A stretch of DNA of 25,440 nt from positions 1 through 25,440 of the forward strand of contig RCAB01000701.1 of NCBI GenBank assembly GCA_003640385.1. The letters run 5' to 3'. Positions within the stretch are counted from its first letter, which is position 1; each line of letters begins with the position of its first letter. Positions 20,942 to 25,440 of this stretch are shown here, in pieces. The DNA is from Setaria digitata. Taxonomy: Eukaryota; Nematoda; Chromadorea; Rhabditida; Setariidae. Under the pieces are notes generated by a model. That model had not been told where the DNA came from. It was given only the letters and a program-made list of their open reading frames with translations, and ran no database searches. Both the position numbers and the translations under genes were made by a program.

Positions 20942-21728
20942 TCAGGAAAATACCATAAATGTTAGATGGAAATGAAGTGTCGTTGATGGATAAAACACAG
21001 ATATCTGCAACGAATATTTATTTACTGAGTAAAATTATTGGACGCATAAAAAATACAATTAGAAGCAGAGGAATATAAATAAAGTGCATAATGATTGTTA
21101 GTTCAAAACTTCATATCAACTTTACTTAATTAAAATCATTTAATTTTTTGATAATGATACGGTGAAAAAGAAAGAAAACTATATGGTGAATAACAATAAT
21201 AAAATAAAAACACATAAGAGAAAAATAATTTGTTTACATGAGATGGATATTTCAATCATATTTAAACAGACGCGAGTTTTACTTAAACATTATATGATAT
21301 AGTAAAGAGTGATTGCGAGAAAAGGCAAAATGTAAAATAGGAAAATTGATGAAAATTTGCATTTTTTTTTTTTTTTTTTTTTTAAATGATACGAAAAAAC
21401 GAAAAGGAAAAATTTTTTCTAGCCAAAAAAGGCAATTTTAATTCTCAAAGTGAGCATTTTTGACGATCGAAAACATCAATTCAGACATTTAGTCCAACTA
21501 ATTTGGTAAAGTTCAAAGTTCGTGAATGTATTCCAAAAAAGATTGCCTTTTCTTTTTCTTTTTTTTTGCATTAATGCTGAAAATAGTCATAAAGCAATAA
21601 AAAATCCTTCCTATAAAATGGGGTATACGTCGAAGGATCTCGTTAGTAATGATTGTTAATGAAAGTATTTTACATGAGTTACACTAACTAATATTTGCAA
21701 GTGGAAAAAATGCCAAAATTATTTTCAA

Positions 21729-23405
21729 CTAGCAAAAAATATTCAAATATTCTCGTTTTGCAGTTGAGTCGCTGGTAGCTGCTCCATTGATTTCATCAAA
21801 ATTCAAATGCTTCTCAGCCTTTTCTTCTTGTTTTGAAATTTTCGGAATTTTCTCATCCGTCTTAGACATTGTCTGAAATGTTGGCGATTTTGGATCCAGA
21901 ACTTTCTTAGGTTTTGGAGGAACTGGAGGATTTACATTGCTTTTTGGTGTTCTATTTTCCGTTGTTTCAGATGTTGGAACATTTGCCGCATTTTCGTCAA
22001 ATGGATTCGGCACATCGGTCACTTCCTGAATTGGTATTCGTCGAATAGGTTGTTTGATGCCTTTTTTGAACGCCTGGATAGTCAACTGACCTGCTGGGGT
22101 CAGATAAGCAGCTAAAGATCCATCATTTGCATCAATAGGAATGTCAAATTTTCGTTTGAAATTTCGCTCAACAGAGCCAAGACGACCATTCCGTTCTTTC
22201 TGATGTCCTTCAACCAAAAGTTCACGTCCCTCGTCGTCATAACTTACGGATAATTCTCCAGCAACAAAATCAGATAAGTCAATTTCGATGCACAATTTCT
22301 CATCATTATCGATTATTTTCTGCAAAAAAAAAAGAGAGAGAGAAAAAATAGTGATAATAATGATAAAGCGGGGAAGTTATTAAATGTTATTAACTTTTAG
22401 TCAAACTTATTTCCATAATTAATTTTATGAAAAGCTAAAAATCGTAAAAAATCTTCTCAAATATTGAGAATAAAAGTACGTGTTTGCAAACATCAGCAGT
22501 TTTCATATCACTGCGTGAATCTATAAAGTTTTTTCTAATCGGGAAAATATAGTTATACTGAGAGAAAACAAAAAGTCTTTAATTGTCTTAAATTTATCCC
22601 ATATCAACAATTTAACTGGTAATCGGCGCTGACAGAGTAAAAATTTAGCCCTACAGATGGAAAGAATGATAAAGAGAATTATTAGTAGTGATATCGATGG
22701 AGCTATCTTAACGGGAAAATTTAAAATAATTATAAGAAAATCACCTTGGAATCTAGCTACTAGTTGCTAGTGTAAATGAAGCAAATGACTATTATACATG
22801 CCTTATGTATATTAATTTCAGTACTCTAATTCAGTTAATTGGTCTTATTTCAGTATAAATTCTGCTATAAGATATATAGATCTATTTCTATTGTATACCT
22901 CATTGGTGGAATTCCCACGACACCCATTTGCTGTCGGTAATTCATTACTCCACGTGATATCATGCATCGGATAATTGAAATATTGCATGGCTTCATCAAA
23001 GAATTGTGTGAAAAATCGTCCAGCTGGTGTCATCGAAAATGGTAAATCGGTATTTAAGCTACCGTATCCGGATGAATTATTATCATTATTATGATTATGA
23101 GGATATGATCGTGATGATTTTGGACGATGAAATCGAGGAGGTGGTCGAGGTGATGGTGAACGTTCATTGGATGTGTTATTGGTGCTTGGATAAGGAATAT
23201 GATTACTAGTTGGGATGTTGGCTGTTGATATTGGTGTAGATATTAATGGTGGTGGTGATAATGGTAATGGTGGTGGTAATGATGAAGTTGATGATGATGA
23301 TGATGATGATAATGATGATAATGCTGTTAAATTGTCATCAGAATTGGTATTTTTGGGAGAATTGAACGTTTGCCAGACCATTGATATCTTCAAAACATCA
23401 GACAT
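21729..23405 (-). CDS. Large small-heat-shock protein (alpha-crystallin domain)
   Basis: Two exons, 23405-22899 and 22319-21729, join in phase 0 (GAG|GTATAC, then TTTGCAG|AAAATA) to give 365 aa. The N-terminal arm is unusually long: a Ser-rich run (30-42), Pro-rich stretches (43-54, 83-90), an Asn/His/Ser region, then hydrophobic MTPAGRFFTQFFDEAMQYF. The alpha-crystallin domain spans about 170-255, with its conserved YLTPAGQLTIQAF signature at 241-253. IPI at 264-266 is an I-x-I motif, which docks into neighbouring dimers. The tail has a PPVPPKPKK proline motif at 300-308. Typical members are 150-200 aa. The size recalls C. elegans HSP-43, but I cannot verify orthology. Function is ATP-independent holding of unfolding proteins. 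The 579-bp intron is low-complexity. No heat-shock element is evident upstream, so it may be constitutive. Confidence 0.9.
23290..23310. repeat. (GAT)7 trinucleotide repeat inside the heat-shock gene
   Basis: Seven GAT units on the plus strand are read as TCA codons on the minus strand and make the poly-serine run at residues 32-39. In-frame length variation is likely between isolates. Confidence 0.85.
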
Positions 23406-25334
23406 TACTTTTTCATTGATTAGAAATAAATATAAATTGTGAATAAGGCAACAATTATCAAAATATCGAATAAGTAAATTTAAATCTATGGTTAAAACTC
23501 TTTAGTGCAGCCAAACTATGAGAGTGATCAGTAAATATTTGACCAAATATGTGAAATGAAATATTTCATTTACTATATATATATATATCTGATATAAGGA
23601 TTTACTGCAAGGCACTTCATATATTTCTATTTTTATTAATTTAAATGAATATTTTAAAGTTAACTGTTTGATTATCAATTTAAATAATTGAATTTTTTCC
23701 GCAGGTTTTTATATATTTTGTAATAAAATGCGACGATTTTTATTCGACAAGTACTGAAAAGTTTTCTTTTCACTTGAAACTCGCAGCAAGTGAGAAGGCA
23801 AAGAATTGTGTTCAACATTTATCATATAAAAGATTACTCGCAATAATTATGAAAATAACAAACATCTTAGTAGGAGCATTAATTAAATGAAAGAAGCAGT
23901 ACAAAGTAATTCGTAAAATGATTTTGATGTTGAATGATTTAAATAGAAATTAAAAATCGAGAACAAGAATTGGTAATTATCATAAGATTTTAAAACACCT
24001 GATGTAATATGAAAAAGATTTTTTAAAAAAAAAATTAGTAATAATGAAGTTGAGCTAAGTTGTTGTAATGAAATCAATTAATAACCCATGACTGATCATG
24101 ATCATTATGGAGTGATAATTAGTGGCACATAATAAAGCGGATGATTTCTTAAACTGCACTATTCTTTGACTGTTGAAAATATTAGAGTTATTGGAAGTAG
24201 GATGTTAAATTAGCAAAATAAAATATTGTATTTACAACTTCAGTTTTAGAAAAACTAAATTCGAATTGTCATTCAACTGATTAATGGAGTGCTAATGAGC
24301 ATATGCTAATTAGCAGGTGCATGATCTAGGCTAAGTGTTGCTGCGCTGCTTAAATTTATTATAATCTAGAAGAGGAATGCATTCTACAAAAAAAACGGAA
24401 TTTTTATATTTCAATGAAAAGGACGATTCGTTATCGAATAGAAAAGAGAGAACAGAGCTTCATTTATAGTTTAAAATAAGTTAAAATTAAATTTACTGGC
24501 AGAAATAAAGTTAAATCTATGTAAGATTAGCTTTTTTTTTTTTTTTCTCTCAACAAAACTTTTAGAATTGATTTTAGACAACAAGAAATGTTAGATTACA
24601 TTCTCACCCAAAGCAAACTTATCAAATGCTGAGCAAATGCGTTTTCAAAACTGCTCACATTTTTTTTTTAAAATTTGTTTTTTTTTTCTATTTTCAAGTT
24701 GAACATAAGAAAAATCAATTTCTTTTGAAAAGTAAATGACTGAATTCCTCCCAATGATTTTTTTTTTTTTTCTCAAATAACGTGCAATATAGTCGGGCAT
24801 TTTAAAATGAAAATAATTTAAATTTTTTGATAAGAATTGTGAAAAAAGCATGTAAACCATAAAAAAAAAAAAAAAATTCGTATCATTCTTTTGTATTTTA
24901 TCAAGCTTTTTTTTTTTTTTTTTTCAGCTATAATTTACAGATTTCGAAAAAAAGTAACAAGCTACTTTTATTTGTTAGGAAAAATGATATTTATCGTATT
25001 GAAGAATTTGAACAATTTTCAAAAATCATTTAATCAAATGGAAAATTCTAACTGGTTGAGGATGAAATTATTCATCTGAATTTTTTAGGTCAGATTTTTT
25101 CCAAGATTTTTAAAAACTTAAAAAAATTAACCATCAATTTATGCTGCTGTTACACTATTTTGCACTCTCAAATATGTCAACAAAATCTAATGATAGCAAT
25201 TAAATTGGAAAAGAATAGAAGAAACGAAAAATGAAGTTGATATTTTTATCAAAAAAAAAAAAAATTAGTTTTTGTGTACTGTAGGTTTTTCATTTTTTTT
25301 TTTTTTTTGCGAAATTTAAGAAAATATCATAATA
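23406..25334. other. Upstream region of the heat-shock gene, low complexity
   Basis: Very A/T-rich DNA with many long A and T runs and a TA repeat near 23574-23589. I found no HSE-type array (alternating GAA and TTC at two-base spacing), no recognised gene and no RNA gene. Confidence 0.5.
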
Positions 25335-25440
25335 TTATATGATTTTCTTGCTTCCACCAATTATTTTTCTTTTTAAAAGCATTGAAATTTCATTCATTAG
25401 ACGCTCATTTTCATCCTTACCGCTATTCATACGTGCATTG
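25335..25440 (-). CDS. Possible partial exon at the right edge
   Basis: A frame open to the edge reads NARMNSGKDENERLMNEISM, then LLKRKIIGGSKKII and a stop at 25335. The first 25 residues are Glu/Asn/Met-rich and look like the start of a coiled coil, unlike nearby noise. It could be the last exon of a gene entering from the right, or an exon whose donor lies near GGTGGA. Too short to identify. Confidence 0.3.
   Translation of the reverse strand, partial: NARMNSGKDENERLMNEISMLLKRKIIGGSKKII

Larger units (their letters stand above)
18973..21728. other. Long intergenic region, low complexity
   Basis: About 2.75 kb of A/T-rich DNA between the tRNA locus and the 3' end of the heat-shock gene. 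It holds long T runs (about 19169-19190, 20031-20047, 21362-21383), an AATTT-type repeat, a short direct repeat, a foldback and one open frame of doubtful status. I see no gene with recognisable homology. Confidence 0.6.

Noticed and set aside
23406..23850. Heat-shock element upstream of the heat-shock gene
   Set aside because: TTC and GAA triplets occur (for example TTCACTTGAA) but not at the required two-base alternating spacing.
24645..25079. Lys/Phe-rich open frames on both strands
   Set aside because: Composed of homopolymer translation (poly-K, poly-F) in A/T-rich DNA.

Overview
The window looks like nuclear DNA of a parasitic nematode, most likely a filarial worm. It is very A/T-rich, with many homopolymer runs. 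Genes are split into small exons with TTTTCAG-like acceptors. At least two genes have an acceptor 2-3 bases before the start codon, as expected for spliced-leader trans-splicing. A sperm-specific MSP-domain gene, a nematode-only family, is present. The filarial assignment is inference; nematode is well supported.

Layout, left to right. About 0.2-9.1 kb holds a minus-strand cluster that I read as three genes in the order A (9101-4736), B (3864-3030) and C (2800 to about 1541, probably continuing to 245 or past the left edge). A has a retrotransposon-integrase-type HHCC zinc-binding domain without the catalytic core, and a C-terminal four-Cys zinc ribbon. B is unrecognised. C has a C-x2-C...H-x3-C module like FLYWCH-type zinc proteins. 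B and C could be one gene. From 9.1 to 12.4 kb there is no gene I can support; it holds a GC-richer block with many inverted repeats and CACGTG/TGACG cores, followed by a strongly pyrimidine-biased block.

12423-13163 (+) is a complete two-exon sperm-specific MSP-domain gene. It converges on 18174-14209 (-), a ten-exon homologue of AGGF1 with OCRE, FHA and G-patch domains; one of its introns is best explained as GC-AG. Just upstream of AGGF1 is a tRNA-Lys(CUU) locus lying across two single-N contig joins, each with about 100 bp duplicated on its two sides. The partial second tRNA there is almost certainly an assembly artefact.

About 19.0-21.7 kb is low-complexity intergenic DNA with a 205-bp foldback bounded by 20-bp perfect inverted arms. 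23405-21729 (-) is a two-exon large small-heat-shock protein (365 aa). The last 2 kb is intergenic, with a possible partial exon at the right edge.

All exon models were derived by hand from splice consensus, reading-frame phase and family resemblance. Phase agrees at every junction listed, but transcript data were not available. Apart from the possible operon-like arrangement of A, B and C, the genes do not form an evident pathway.
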